Origin: UBA6522 sp965204155
GTDB taxonomy: Bacteria > Pseudomonadota > Gammaproteobacteria > Steroidobacterales > Rariloculaceae
Direction of reading: 5' to 3'
DNA length: 64,000 bases
Assembly (NCBI GenBank): GCA_965204155.1
Contig: OZ241971.1
Location: 1,984,001 to 2,048,000 of the forward strand
In this document: piece by piece, positions 1-9,513 of the stretch
How the letters are laid out: each line of letters starts with the position of its first letter
How positions within the stretch are numbered: position 1 is the first letter of the stretch
Made by a program: the position numbers and the translations under genes
The notes under the pieces: model-generated
What the model was told of the DNA's origin: nothing
What the model saw: the letters and a program-made list of their open reading frames with translations, nothing else
Database searches by the model: none

Positions 1-140
1 TGCCCAACTCTGTCCGCGTGAAACGAAGATATCGCAGTTGGAAATTGTACGAGTTGTCTGAATGGGTGTTTTGAAATGCTTGGCCAATTGGTCGCTTACG
101 CTTATCGTCGTGGCGCCCCCCGGACGACCTGAGCGGCCTG

Positions 141-737
141 GTGCGGATGCCGACCGACCACCTGTTGCCGTGGCTGACCGGACGTCGTTACGCTCGGCTT
201 GATTTGCGGGACCCGGCGACGCAGTATCCCAAGCGTGGTAACCGTATGGCGGCGCTGGCTCGATTGACGTTCGCGGAGTCGGCTTTCGGCGTCAACCTCC
301 TGCTCGACGCTCTGCGCGAATGGCTGGAATTCGAGGACGAGGACGAAGTGCGCCTGTACCAGTGCTACCTGGACTGGATCTACGCGATCGAGCCGAGGCT
401 CCGTCCCAGCGGCTGGGACCCGGACCGCGACAGGAATATGGAGGAGATGATGGAGGAAATATCTGTGTTCCAGCGGAACACCAACCGCGTGCTGGAAGGT
501 CACCGCCGAGACGCATTCGCCGACGGTCGGCGGGAAGGGCTCGCGCACGAGCGCGCCTTGCTCGTGCGGCAGGCGGCGCGGCGCTTCGGCGCCGACACCG
601 GGCGAAGGCTCGAAGCTCGATTGCGGGCCGTTGAGGATCCCGGGCGTCTTGAGCAGGTGGGCGTTCTGATCGTAGATTGCGAAACCGGCGAGCAGTTGCT
701 CGGCGGTATTGACCGTTCCGGTACGAACTCAAGCTGA
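141..737 (+). CDS. Rpn/YhgA-like putative transposase/nuclease, C-terminal remnant
   Basis: The 198-residue product resembles the C-terminal half of Rpn/YhgA-like (PD-(D/E)XK, recombination-promoting nuclease) proteins. It has an NRMAALARL segment, then a region rich in Trp and acidic residues, and ends in a charged helical tail (DGRREGL...ALLVRQAARRFG) of the kind seen in DUF4351-type proteins. The N-terminal nuclease core is absent: the frame is closed by TGA at 72-74 and the first start is a GTG at 141. It is therefore probably a decayed mobile-element gene and unlikely to be catalytic. Family assignment is from pattern resemblance only. Confidence 0.5.
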   Translation: MRMPTDHLLPWLTGRRYARLDLRDPATQYPKRGNRMAALARLTFAESAFGVNLLLDALREWLEFEDEDEVRLYQCYLDWIYAIEPRLRPSGWDPDRDRNMEEMMEEISVFQRNTNRVLEGHRRDAFADGRREGLAHERALLVRQAARRFGADTGRRLEARLRAVEDPGRLEQVGVLIVDCETGEQLLGGIDRSGTNSS

Positions 738-841
738 CGCGGCTGCGCTTTCCCGGCGCTGACCGAACCATTCGCGCCCAGACCGCGACGGGACAATGGA
801 GGAGCTAACGGCGGAACAATCGATTCAAGTTTCGACGCTGC

Positions 842-1039
842 TCATTCCTCGGGGTCTGGCTCACTCCGGGGCTCGGACCTACCCGGTGCATCGGGAGCAT
901 CGGGACCCTCGAATACCACGCGACCGTTTCTCCAGAACACGGCGTATTGCCCCAACAGGCGCTTGCGCTCCAGCGCCTCGGCCACCGCGCGCCGCAGCGA
1001 CTTGAGTCCTTCCATCGCGAAATCGTCGTCGTCAGTCAT
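842..1039 (-). CDS. small conserved hypothetical protein
   Basis: A 65-residue protein begins MTDDDDFAMEG and has an amphipathic helix (LRRAVAEALERKRLLGQ) followed by a short strand-like part (YAVFWRNGRVVFEG). The motif 'ALERKRxLGQYAVxWxxGxVV' looks like a family of small bacterial proteins of unknown function. I chose the internal ATG at 1039 over one six codons upstream because the acidic stretch makes a natural N-terminus. It lies alone between two remnants, so it may itself be accessory DNA. No function is proposed. Confidence 0.45.
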   Translation of the reverse strand: MTDDDDFAMEGLKSLRRAVAEALERKRLLGQYAVFWRNGRVVFEGPDAPDAPGRSEPRSEPDPEE

Positions 1040-1196
1040 GGCGCCGCATTTCCTCAAGGGTTCGCAGCCTCGCCGGTTCCGTTACCTGCCGGCGCGTGCC
1101 GTGCTGACTTGGCCGTTCACGTACCGATGAAACGCTTGATCAGGCAAGCAAGTTTTATAGTTGCTATATTTCATCGTATCGGTTTGGAGAAATTTC

Positions 1197-1538
1197 ATGC
1201 CTGAGTGGTTCAACACTCCCCTGATCATTATCGCGACCATGGCCGTTGGCACTGGTCTCATTAAATTCGGCCAATGGATGGATAGCGTTAACTCCGATCG
1301 GAGCGAATTCAAGGAGTTCATGCAGGAAATTCGCAACGATATCAAGGAGATCCGTGCGAGCATTACTGAAGTATTCGCACGGCTTCCCGCCAGTCCGATT
1401 ACCGGGGAAGGCCCGTTGAACATCACGGACCTCCAATCGCTGCCGAGGAGCCCGCGCCGTGTCCGGAGCGGGGCAACCGCGTGGCGGCGCGGGCCCGCAC
1501 TCAAGCTGTCGCGGCAGAATCGCAGCGAGATCAACTGA
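1197..1538 (+). CDS. small membrane-anchored coiled-coil protein, probably frameshifted
   Basis: A GGAGAA ribosome-binding sequence precedes the ATG. The product begins MPEWFNTPLIII with one hydrophobic segment (about residues 5-22), then a charged helix (SDRSEFKEFMQEIRNDIKEIRASI) that should form a coiled coil. This is the layout of a family of small uncharacterised membrane proteins. After 'GPLNITDL' (about nt 1432) the frame becomes Arg/Pro-rich and unlike a protein. Another frame from there reads 'PIAAEEPAPCPERGNRVAARARTQ', which fits the expected continuation. A single-base indel near 1430 is the likely cause, so the C-terminus as written is probably not native. Confidence 0.5.
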   Translation: MPEWFNTPLIIIATMAVGTGLIKFGQWMDSVNSDRSEFKEFMQEIRNDIKEIRASITEVFARLPASPITGEGPLNITDLQSLPRSPRRVRSGATAWRRGPALKLSRQNRSEIN

Positions 1539-1556
1539 CCCCGCGCGGCACGACTC

Positions 1557-2495
1557 CTACCTGAAATTCGCCGTAACCGTCAGAATCCGGTCGCCGATGT
1601 AGTAGGTCACGTGCTTGGGAGGGCTGTCGGCGTGTAGATTGGACCACTCCGGGTCCGGGCCGCCGGTGCCCGCCGCATCGGGGGCGCGGCGCGGGTTGCC
1701 CGCGAGCGCGCCGACGCTGATCAGGTCGCCCGGTTGCAGCGACTGGCCGCGGCGCTCGAGAAAGTCCGCAGTCATCAGTGCCGTGACCAACAGGTGGAGT
1801 TCGTCCGTCTGCTGGTCCTTGAACGTCTGTTCCGTGCCGGTGTGGTCGGTACCCACGACGCGCATGGTACGGAGATTCTCCACGATGTTCGGGTCGTCCG
1901 CCGTATTCAGGCAGTCTCCGACGACACCGTAGCGGCCGCCCGCGCTGGTCGCCTGCATGAAATGCGCACTGAGGCCGACGCCCGGCTCGACCTGCTCCCG
2001 GTTGTTCAGGAAAACGGGCAGTTCGATGAAGGCGCACACGGCCTCGATGTGTTGCGCCGCTTCCTCGATGGTCGTCGCCTCGTGGATGCGCTCGCTGCCG
2101 ACCCGCAACAGAAAGTCGGGCTCCAGGTTCAGCGCCTGACCCTGCACCGGCACCTCGCCGTTGTCCTCGAACAACGCGCCCTCGCCGTGCAGGACGCCGA
2201 ACAACGGGCCGCTCAGGCCAAACCTCGGCTGCACGCTCGGCAGATGGATGCCGATCTTGTAGGCGGCCACCGGGTGACCGCGGCGCTCAAGTTCCTCGTC
2301 GTACTGCCGGCCGTACTCCTCGGCGGTTTCAAGATCCATCGCGTTCAGCAGTTCGATATAGCAGAGTGTTTCCTCCACCACCCCGCTGCTTTCCCAGGCA
2401 TCGGCGGCATCCCGGGCCCAGTTGTCCATGTCGCAGTCGGCGAGGGCGATGCTGCTCCAGAGCAGGCATATCGGCACGAGAATTGTTCGGTTCAT
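1557..2495 (-). CDS. secreted hypothetical protein
   Basis: A 312-residue protein with a typical signal peptide (MNRTILVPICLLWSSIALA, cleavage expected before DCDMD), so a periplasmic or secreted location is expected. The mature part is acidic, with a few cysteines (CYIEL, CAFIEL, GDCLN) that could form disulfides. The C-terminus (DRILTVTANFR) looks like a beta strand. I recognise no domain. It stands alone on the minus strand, with a roughly 170-bp non-coding gap before the next gene. Confidence 0.6.
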   Translation of the reverse strand: MNRTILVPICLLWSSIALADCDMDNWARDAADAWESSGVVEETLCYIELLNAMDLETAEEYGRQYDEELERRGHPVAAYKIGIHLPSVQPRFGLSGPLFGVLHGEGALFEDNGEVPVQGQALNLEPDFLLRVGSERIHEATTIEEAAQHIEAVCAFIELPVFLNNREQVEPGVGLSAHFMQATSAGGRYGVVGDCLNTADDPNIVENLRTMRVVGTDHTGTEQTFKDQQTDELHLLVTALMTADFLERRGQSLQPGDLISVGALAGNPRRAPDAAGTGGPDPEWSNLHADSPPKHVTYYIGDRILTVTANFR

Positions 2496-2668
2496 TGTCT
2501 TGGTCCGTCTGATTGGAGGTCGTAGGTGGTAGATTTATCCTACTGCACAGATCCTGCTGCATATAATCAACGTCAAACCGATCATCACGACAAATCAAAT
2601 GGAAACGCGGTCGTGGCGTTGCCGGTGACGACGATGAGTGCGGTGTGCGGGCCGGGGAGGAGCAAGAC

Positions 2669-3721
2669 ATGAAGGCACCGAGATTTCTGATTCCACTGGT
2701 AACCGCGCTTGTCTCTACCGGCCTTCTGGCGCACCACGGCGCGGTCACCAACAGCGCCCTCTACAACACGGACGAAATTCTGGAACTGGAGGGAGAACTG
2801 ATCGAGGTTCTCTGGCAGAACCCGCACACGCGGGGCCGATTGAGCGTGGTGAACGACGCGGGCGAAGCGACCGTGTGGGAAGTGGAACTGGGACCGGGCC
2901 CCAATTCCATGGCCCGGCGCGGGCTCGCAGCCGAAGACTTTCTCGGACAGGTGAGAATCGCCGGCCACGTTGCCAGAAGGGGAACGAACGGGCTGGGTGC
3001 GCTGCATGTGCTGCTGCCTGACGGCAGGGAGATCGTGCAGGGCAATCGCGGTCTGCGCTGGGGGAGCGTCGAGGTCGTCAGTCGTCCTGCGGCGCTCGAC
3101 CCGGAGAAGGTCGCCGCGGCACGGGAGGCGGCGGACGGTGTTTTTCGCATGTGGAGCGGACGCCGGGGCACGAACATCGAGCCGCAACTACGAGCGCTGG
3201 ATCTGCAGTTCACTGACCGCGGCAGGGAGTTGCAGGCGGCTTACGATCCCCTGGAAGACAACATCGAGGTGGTCGAGTGCCGGCAGGGCATGCCCGATGC
3301 GATGTTCGACCCGGTACCGATGGATATCGTGAACGAGGGCGACAGAATCATCATTCACATCGAGCAGTACAACACGCGGCGGATCGTGTACATGAATCCG
3401 GAGGTCGCTCCGGCAGAGCCCGTTCCCTCGGACACCGGCCACTCGACGGGCCGCTGGGAGGGCGACACGCTGGTGGTCACCACAACCCACATCGGATGGC
3501 CGTACTACACCGAAATCGGCATGCCGCAATCCGACCAGGCAACCTATATGGAGCGCTTCTCCGTATCGGATGGCGGCAACCGGCTCGACTATTCGATCGT
3601 GATCGACGATCCCGTCGTCCTGAACGAGCCGTTCACGCTTGAATCATTTCGGGAATGGACGCCCGGCGTCGAGATTCCGCCTTACAACTGCGTCATCAGT
3701 TGGGAGGACTTTGAGGGCTGA
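2669..3721 (+). CDS. DUF6152-like exported protein
   Basis: The 350-residue product starts with a signal peptide (MKAPRFLIPLVTALVSTGLLA) followed at once by HHGAV. The His-His-Gly start of the mature protein, then a strand-rich region with 'WQNPHTRGRLSVV', is characteristic of DUF6152-type periplasmic proteins, whose function is unknown. The C-terminal half (MWSGR..., STGRWEGDTLVVTTTHIGWPY) resembles proteins found near degradative enzymes in marine Gammaproteobacteria. I chose the ATG at 2669 because GGGGAGG (2654-2660) precedes it at good spacing and the signal peptide starts there. It appears monocistronic. Confidence 0.65.
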   Translation: MKAPRFLIPLVTALVSTGLLAHHGAVTNSALYNTDEILELEGELIEVLWQNPHTRGRLSVVNDAGEATVWEVELGPGPNSMARRGLAAEDFLGQVRIAGHVARRGTNGLGALHVLLPDGREIVQGNRGLRWGSVEVVSRPAALDPEKVAAAREAADGVFRMWSGRRGTNIEPQLRALDLQFTDRGRELQAAYDPLEDNIEVVECRQGMPDAMFDPVPMDIVNEGDRIIIHIEQYNTRRIVYMNPEVAPAEPVPSDTGHSTGRWEGDTLVVTTTHIGWPYYTEIGMPQSDQATYMERFSVSDGGNRLDYSIVIDDPVVLNEPFTLESFREWTPGVEIPPYNCVISWEDFEG

Positions 3722-3787
3722 GCGGTACCGCGGAGCAATGGTTGCCCGCACGCACCCCGAGCTTGCCACTGCGCGTAACGGACCGGT

Positions 3788-4291
3788 TCAAAGGCTTCCA
3801 AAGAATGGATGCCTGACCAGATCCCCCACCCGAATCCCCAGCCGCGCCGCCAGCCCGCCGTTGAGCTCGAGCACCGCCAGCGCCGGCTGCATCGAACTGA
3901 TGGAGTCGAGCGAACCCGGGACCGTGTTCTCCGCGATATGCGTAACAACGCCGGCGCTGTCCATGAACACCATGTCCAGCGGGATCAGCGTATTCTTCAT
4001 CCACATGGAGATCATCCGCTCGCTGGGGTGGATGAACAGCATGCCCACGTCATCGGGCATCTCGCGCACGAACATCAGTCCCCGGGCCTGGGCGTTGCGC
4101 TCGGAGGCGATGAAGATCCCGAAGTGCTCGCAGGTGTCGGCGGAGGTGTCGATGATGAGCGAGGACTGGGGGAAGTCCTGCACCAGCGGCCGGCCCTGGG
4201 CGGAGACGGCGTCGAGCGTCTGCGCCTGAATCGACGCGGCCAGCAGCCACACGCCGCCAATCGCCAACAGCCGCCGAAAATTGATCCTCAT
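3788..4291 (-). CDS. DUF192 family exported protein
   Basis: The 167-residue product has a signal peptide (RLLAIGGVWLLAASIQAQ) and a DUF192 domain. Typical features are the 'ARGLMFV' start, 'MLFIHPSERMISMWMKNTLIPLDMVFMDSAG' and the end 'LELNGGLAARLGIRVGDLV'. The family is a small periplasmic beta-barrel fold without an established biochemical role. The start was set at 4291, directly before the signal peptide. It probably once followed the hydrolase gene at 6364-7848 directly, but the AbiE insertion now separates them. Confidence 0.8.
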   Translation of the reverse strand: MRINFRRLLAIGGVWLLAASIQAQTLDAVSAQGRPLVQDFPQSSLIIDTSADTCEHFGIFIASERNAQARGLMFVREMPDDVGMLFIHPSERMISMWMKNTLIPLDMVFMDSAGVVTHIAENTVPGSLDSISSMQPALAVLELNGGLAARLGIRVGDLVRHPFFGSL

Positions 4292-4321
4292 GAAACAGGC
4301 CCTCCAGGAACCGACCGACAC

Positions 4322-4379
4322 GGTGCAATCACTCGGGTTCCGAATCGTAGCCCATTCCGTGCGAGCCGACATGCCGTTC
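4322..4379. repeat. 58-bp direct repeat, left copy
   Basis: This stretch is identical over 58 bp to 6357-6414. The right copy contains the stop and last codons of the metallo-hydrolase gene at 6364-7848 (end of protein ...GMGYDSEPE); this left copy is a detached duplicate of that gene end. Together the copies bracket the AbiEi/AbiEii pair. The arrangement resembles attachment sites at the 3' end of a gene, although no integrase gene lies between them. Confidence 0.9.
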
Positions 4380-4432
4380 GAAGTTTAGCAAGTGCGATCG
4401 GGTCCATTCCAAGTTTCGCAGCGCACCATCGC

Positions 4433-5410
4433 CTAAAGGGAATTGTCCCTGTGCGTTCGAACATGTTGAGCCTTCCACGCCAGCATCGGCATTGCATCTA
4501 TGCGTGCCTGTACTTCGGGTGCGACGTTCAGCAGACTTGCATCGATCTGTCCAATATCCAGCAGGCGATCCAGGAATTCCTGTTCATTCGGGGTTAGCTC
4601 GAACAGATAGGCAAGCCTCTCCCGGCAAAGAGCAACCGTTTCCTCGATCCAGTTTTCGATATCGTCCGCGTCGGCGAAATGGCCGCGCCGCAGGCAGATG
4701 GTCAGATTTTGGCGGATCTCCTGTCGATCGCCTCTGATGTCGGCGATCGACTTGGTGCGCCAATCGCGCCGGCCAGAAGAGCCGATTGCGAGGACGGCAG
4801 CCTTGATTTGGTCCCAGTCGAGGCCCTTGATCGACAGTATGCGGCGAGCGTCGAACAAGTCTCGCCCGGCATCACGGTCCAGCAGAGCGACGAGCTTTCC
4901 GGCAACGATTTCTTCAAGGTCGAGGACAAGAATGTCGGTTGCTCGTGTTCCCCCTATCGATATTGAATCCATCCGAGCTGCGCCAAACAAGGGTTGGCGA
5001 GCCATGTAGTTCAGGTCCAGTTCCAAAGTGGCGTTTCCGCCAAGTGCTGACCCGTAGCGCGCCAGCCACTTGCCGCCAGCGTGTTCGTTGGGCTGACGCC
5101 TTACACCGTATCCTTGGGAAGCCAGCAGACGGTTCAGGGCGGCTTCCAAGGCTTGCCGTTCACGTAGCATCATCTCCCGGTCCAGCGCACCTATGTAGTT
5201 CAAGTCGATATCGACCGAGAGGCGGTCGAGTCCGAGGTGAAATGCGTTGAGTGCAGTGCCGCCCTTCAGAACAAGACGATCCGACAGGAATGAATCTCCT
5301 GCAATTTCCTGGAGAAGATCGAGGAGGCGCAGTACTTTTTCGAGCGTATCGAGCTGATTCCCGGTCTCGTCGGCCAGGTGCTGTAATGTTTGAATGGACG
5401 GTGCCGGCAT
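4433..5410 (-). CDS. abiEii: AbiEii toxin, nucleotidyltransferase
   Basis: The 325-residue protein is the toxin half of a type IV AbiE toxin-antitoxin system. The nucleotidyltransferase motif is visible at residues 50-69: GGTALN, then Arg63, Ser65, Asp67 and Asp69 (RLSVDIDLNY). A downstream 'EEIVAGKLVALLDR..RDLFDA' block contains the conserved Lys and Asp of the family. Known members block growth, and the original system causes abortive infection of phage. The ATG follows the antitoxin stop directly (TGAATG), so the two are translationally coupled. The pair sits between 58-bp direct repeats and looks horizontally acquired. Confidence 0.9.
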   Translation of the reverse strand: MPAPSIQTLQHLADETGNQLDTLEKVLRLLDLLQEIAGDSFLSDRLVLKGGTALNAFHLGLDRLSVDIDLNYIGALDREMMLRERQALEAALNRLLASQGYGVRRQPNEHAGGKWLARYGSALGGNATLELDLNYMARQPLFGAARMDSISIGGTRATDILVLDLEEIVAGKLVALLDRDAGRDLFDARRILSIKGLDWDQIKAAVLAIGSSGRRDWRTKSIADIRGDRQEIRQNLTICLRRGHFADADDIENWIEETVALCRERLAYLFELTPNEQEFLDRLLDIGQIDASLLNVAPEVQARIDAMPMLAWKAQHVRTHRDNSL

Positions 5411-6205
5411 TCAGAGGCCTTCAAAGCGGCGCTCAACCACGTGGATCGGAAGAATGACGTTCCACCCCTTTGCCATCTTCCCCTCGCCGGATTTGGTACC
5501 CAGTGCATATCGTGCAGTATTCGGTGCCAGCTCGCGGAGCGATTGGAGCGCCGCGTGCGGCACACCCAGCCTGCGTTGTTCCCGCTCCAACCAAAAGCCA
5601 ATCGCTCCGGCGGCCGTCGCATTGACAAGCGAGCCAGCGTGTCGAACCAGCGCGGATGAGTTGACCCGAGCGATCAGATCGAGGGAATTGAAAAGCTCCT
5701 CCGCACCTCCGGCAAGTTCGTAGCGGTCAAAGGAATCCGCGATTGTCCGTTCGATACTCGTCAAACGAACTTCAAGCCCCAAGCGGTCGATGGCGGTGAC
5801 GCTGTTCGAGCTTTCGAATCCGCGCGGCGGCGTGATGAACTTGCAAAGAAAGTCTTGCGTCGCGAATTCTCCAGGTTCGCCGGATGAAATGACCTGGACT
5901 ACCTGTCCCTCCGTGTAGGCGCAGCCATGCAACTCAAGCGCCGAGTGATAGGCGATCACTCCACCATGCCTCAAGCGCGAGGCAGCAAGGAAGCGGTCGA
6001 CGGTCCATTTCCCGGCATCCGCATGCTTTGGCACGGAAGCGAAGACACCACGGGCGATGCGGCGGATGTTGCCGGCTCGAAGATGCTGAGCGAGCATCTC
6101 CGTGACGACCTTGTCATCGGAACGGCGGCCGACAGCAGTGGCGTATTCGGTGCGGCGGAATACGGGATGGTCGCTGAAAAAAGGAGCGGAAATGAGTTTG
6201 GGCAT
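5411..6205 (-). CDS. abiEi: AbiEi antitoxin, transcriptional regulator
   Basis: The 264-residue protein has an N-terminal winged-helix-like region (residues about 10-65, with RRIARGVFASVP) and a central AbiEi-type block (RHGGVIAYHSALELHG), matching the AbiEi antitoxin family. In known systems it represses its own operon and neutralises AbiEii without a stable complex. I chose the ATG at 6205 because upstream codons run into the AT-rich promoter. The stop abuts the toxin start. A palindrome at 6246-6262 is a candidate site for autoregulation. Confidence 0.85.
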   Translation of the reverse strand: MPKLISAPFFSDHPVFRRTEYATAVGRRSDDKVVTEMLAQHLRAGNIRRIARGVFASVPKHADAGKWTVDRFLAASRLRHGGVIAYHSALELHGCAYTEGQVVQVISSGEPGEFATQDFLCKFITPPRGFESSNSVTAIDRLGLEVRLTSIERTIADSFDRYELAGGAEELFNSLDLIARVNSSALVRHAGSLVNATAAGAIGFWLEREQRRLGVPHAALQSLRELAPNTARYALGTKSGEGKMAKGWNVILPIHVVERRFEGL

Positions 6206-6245
6206 CGTATTTGAAAAGGGCGTACTTCTATAGATTCGTCTATAA

Positions 6246-6262
6246 CCATATATTAAATATGG
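6246..6262. promoter_or_regulatory. AT-rich palindrome upstream of abiEi, candidate operator
   Basis: CCATATATTAAATATGG is a near-perfect inverted repeat 41 bp upstream of the abiEi start, in an unusually AT-rich stretch for this window. AbiEi antitoxins are known to bind inverted repeats in their own promoters. That this palindrome is the site is an inference. Confidence 0.45.
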
Positions 6263-6356
6263 CTTCATACGTAAATAAAGAAGTATAAGGGTGATCCGGG
6301 ATAATTCTGACGTCCCTGTAATTTGCCGAGCAGGTTGCTACAGACTCAACCTGCAG

Positions 6357-6414
6357 GGTGCAATCACTCGGGTTCCGAATCGTAGCCCATTCCGTGCGAG
6401 CCGACATGCCGTTC
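6357..6414. repeat. 58-bp direct repeat, right copy
   Basis: Identical to 4322-4379. This copy is in its native setting because it includes the last codons and TGA stop of the hydrolase gene. The interval between the copies (about 2.0 kb) holds only the AbiE pair and its promoter. Confidence 0.9.
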
Positions 6415-7848
6415 CACGTCCAGGCCGTGGTAGCGGACGGCGGCGAACAGGGCATTCATCGACAGGGGGAATTGCAGTTCACGCCCGGGCGAGTAGAGGT
6501 CGGAATTGAAAAACAGCCGGGTATCGGGCACATAGGCGCCCACCATCGCGTCGGAATGGGGATTCGGTATGTCGTAGACGCCGATGGTACGGCCGATGCC
6601 GTCGAGTGCGGCGTGGTCGCTTACCGCAACGGCGCTCATGCCGCGGAAGCCTGCCAGCACCAGGGCGTCTTCGTAGAACGATACGGCGTCCTGGTGGGCG
6701 ACCAGCGTTGCGCCGGCCTCGACAAAGCTTCGGAAGCCGCCGGAATGGTCGAGGTGATGGTGAGTCATGATGATGTACCGCACCGGTTGGCCCGGCCAGC
6801 GTTCCTCCAGAAGCCGGAGCACGGTGTCCGAGCGTTCCGGATACCAGGGTGCGTCGACAACGGCGATTCCGTAAGGACCGACGATGGCCAGCCCGTGGTG
6901 GCTGCCGCCGATGACCTGGTAGATGTCGGGGCCGACTTCCAGGAAATCGACATTGTCGAACTGCGGCGTGTCCGCCGGCCCGCCGAGTCCGGCGCGGGCA
7001 AGCAGCAGGTGCGACATGCCCCAACCCCAGTCCCGGTGCGCGGAATTGCCCGACTCGATGTCGCCGGGTACCGCGAGCGCGCTGTCCGCGTCGGCGGGGT
7101 TCACCTCGATGGCCGACCGGATCTCCCGGCGCAGCAGCCCGCCGTTGAGAAACTGTTCGACCTGGAACGGGAACGGCACGCCGGATACCTCCCGCCAGTC
7201 GGAGAAGACCACGCGGTTGGGCCCCTGGCCGTTGATAGGGTCCTGTTCCATGGTGGTGACTTCGCTCGGGAGGCCTGTGGCGGGGTCGACGACCAGGGTC
7301 CACTCCGTTCCGTGGGCCGATAGTGCGATCCGGTGCCCTGTGCTGCCTCCGCTGGAGAACTCCACGGGCGGCAGCGAGGCCTCCGAGTGCGCGGCCAGGA
7401 TGAGCGGATTGGTGAGCCAAAGGTCCTTGAAGTTGGCGCCGATTCGAGCCGCTGACAGCGGCGTCGGACCTTCGAGCGCGGCACGGAAGTTGTCCTGCCC
7501 CTCCTTGATTCCGATCGATTCGCCGTACGTCATGGTATAGGCGAAACCGGTCTGGAGCGGGTAGACGGTATCGAGTTGCCATTCTTCCCGCGCCTGCCAG
7601 GCGCCGGGGTTCCAGGTCACCGTGACTTCGTAGTCCGCCGTGTGCCGGGGCGCGCCCCCAGGGGTGAGGCTTTGCCGCGGCACATAGCGCTGACCCGAGG
7701 CCGTGATCCGCACGGTCTCCACCGATTCCACCAGGCTCGTGTCGAGAGGCGCCTGCGCGACGGCCGCGTGCCCGAACAACAGCGCAAGCGAAACAAGGAC
7801 CGTGCGCAGCGCGTTCGCTTTACAGGGGACATCCTTAATCAACGGCAA
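6364..7848 (-). CDS. exported metallo-beta-lactamase-fold hydrolase
   Basis: The 494-residue protein carries a signal peptide (RTVLVSLALLFGHAAVAQA) and, in its second half, an MBL fold with the zinc-binding motif THHHLDHSGG. An added His lies in 'LVAHQDA' and an Asp in 'FFNSDLY'. The first 250 residues are a beta-rich region seen in larger periplasmic MBL proteins. The substrate is unknown. The start is TTG at 7848 or, better spaced from the AGGAG at 7851-7855, TTG at 7842. The last codons lie in the 58-bp repeat. Confidence 0.8.
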   Translation of the reverse strand: MPLIKDVPCKANALRTVLVSLALLFGHAAVAQAPLDTSLVESVETVRITASGQRYVPRQSLTPGGAPRHTADYEVTVTWNPGAWQAREEWQLDTVYPLQTGFAYTMTYGESIGIKEGQDNFRAALEGPTPLSAARIGANFKDLWLTNPLILAAHSEASLPPVEFSSGGSTGHRIALSAHGTEWTLVVDPATGLPSEVTTMEQDPINGQGPNRVVFSDWREVSGVPFPFQVEQFLNGGLLRREIRSAIEVNPADADSALAVPGDIESGNSAHRDWGWGMSHLLLARAGLGGPADTPQFDNVDFLEVGPDIYQVIGGSHHGLAIVGPYGIAVVDAPWYPERSDTVLRLLEERWPGQPVRYIIMTHHHLDHSGGFRSFVEAGATLVAHQDAVSFYEDALVLAGFRGMSAVAVSDHAALDGIGRTIGVYDIPNPHSDAMVGAYVPDTRLFFNSDLYSPGRELQFPLSMNALFAAVRYHGLDVERHVGSHGMGYDSEPE

Positions 7849-7958
7849 TTCTCCTGTGTCTCAAAGCCTTTCCATACACGGCTAGTGTACATTCAATAAT
7901 ATGCGGACATGTTCCAAGAGGAATGCAGCGAGCCCCGCAAACTGAATTGATCGAACCC

Positions 7959-8375
7959 ATGTCAGAACGCAAGACAACGCAGAACGAAGCCGACGTAGAC
8001 GCATTCCTCAATGCCGTCGAAAATCCGCGGCGCAGGGCGGATGCCAGGCAGCTTCTGGACTTGATGCGGGCGGTGACCGGGGAGCCGCCGAAGATGTGGG
8101 GGGCCAGCATTGTCGGGTTCGGCAAGTACCATTATCGATACGCCAGCGGTCGGGAAGGGGACTCGCTGATGGTCGGATTCTCGCCCCGCAAGCAGAACCT
8201 GGCCATCTACATCATGCCGGGGTTCTCGGACTTCGGTGAGCTGCTTGTCCGGCTGGGCAAGTTCCGGACCGGCAAATCCTGTCTGTACGTCAACAAGCTC
8301 GACGATGTGGATCTCGACTTACTCAAGGAACTCGTGCGCGAGTCCGTCGAGGAAATGAAGCGCCGTTACGGATAA
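7959..8375 (+). CDS. DUF1801 domain protein
   Basis: The 138-residue product matches the DUF1801/YdhG-like fold: a helical start (DVDAFLNAVENPRRRADARQLLDLM), then 'PKMWGASIVGFGKYHYRYASGREGD' and 'VGFSPRKQNLAIYIMPGF'. The C-terminus (GKSCLYVNKLDDVDLDLLKELV) is also typical. Members are small cytoplasmic proteins of unknown function. An in-frame ATG at 7923 would add twelve residues; I prefer 7959 because family homology begins there. Confidence 0.8.
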   Translation: MSERKTTQNEADVDAFLNAVENPRRRADARQLLDLMRAVTGEPPKMWGASIVGFGKYHYRYASGREGDSLMVGFSPRKQNLAIYIMPGFSDFGELLVRLGKFRTGKSCLYVNKLDDVDLDLLKELVRESVEEMKRRYG

Positions 8376-8538
8376 GCTGCTCCGGGGATTGCTGTTCGAG
8401 GCATTCGTCGCACCTGGCGGTGCATCATCCGGTCGCGAACCTGAAGCCGCGAAAGCCCTGAGCCGAGGCGCGGGTTCCGGATTTGGACTGCAAGTCCCTG
8501 AAAGGTAAGATTTCCCGCCTTGAGCAATCGTCACGCGC

Positions 8539-9512
<974 letters not shown>

Positions 9513-9513
<1 letters not shown>

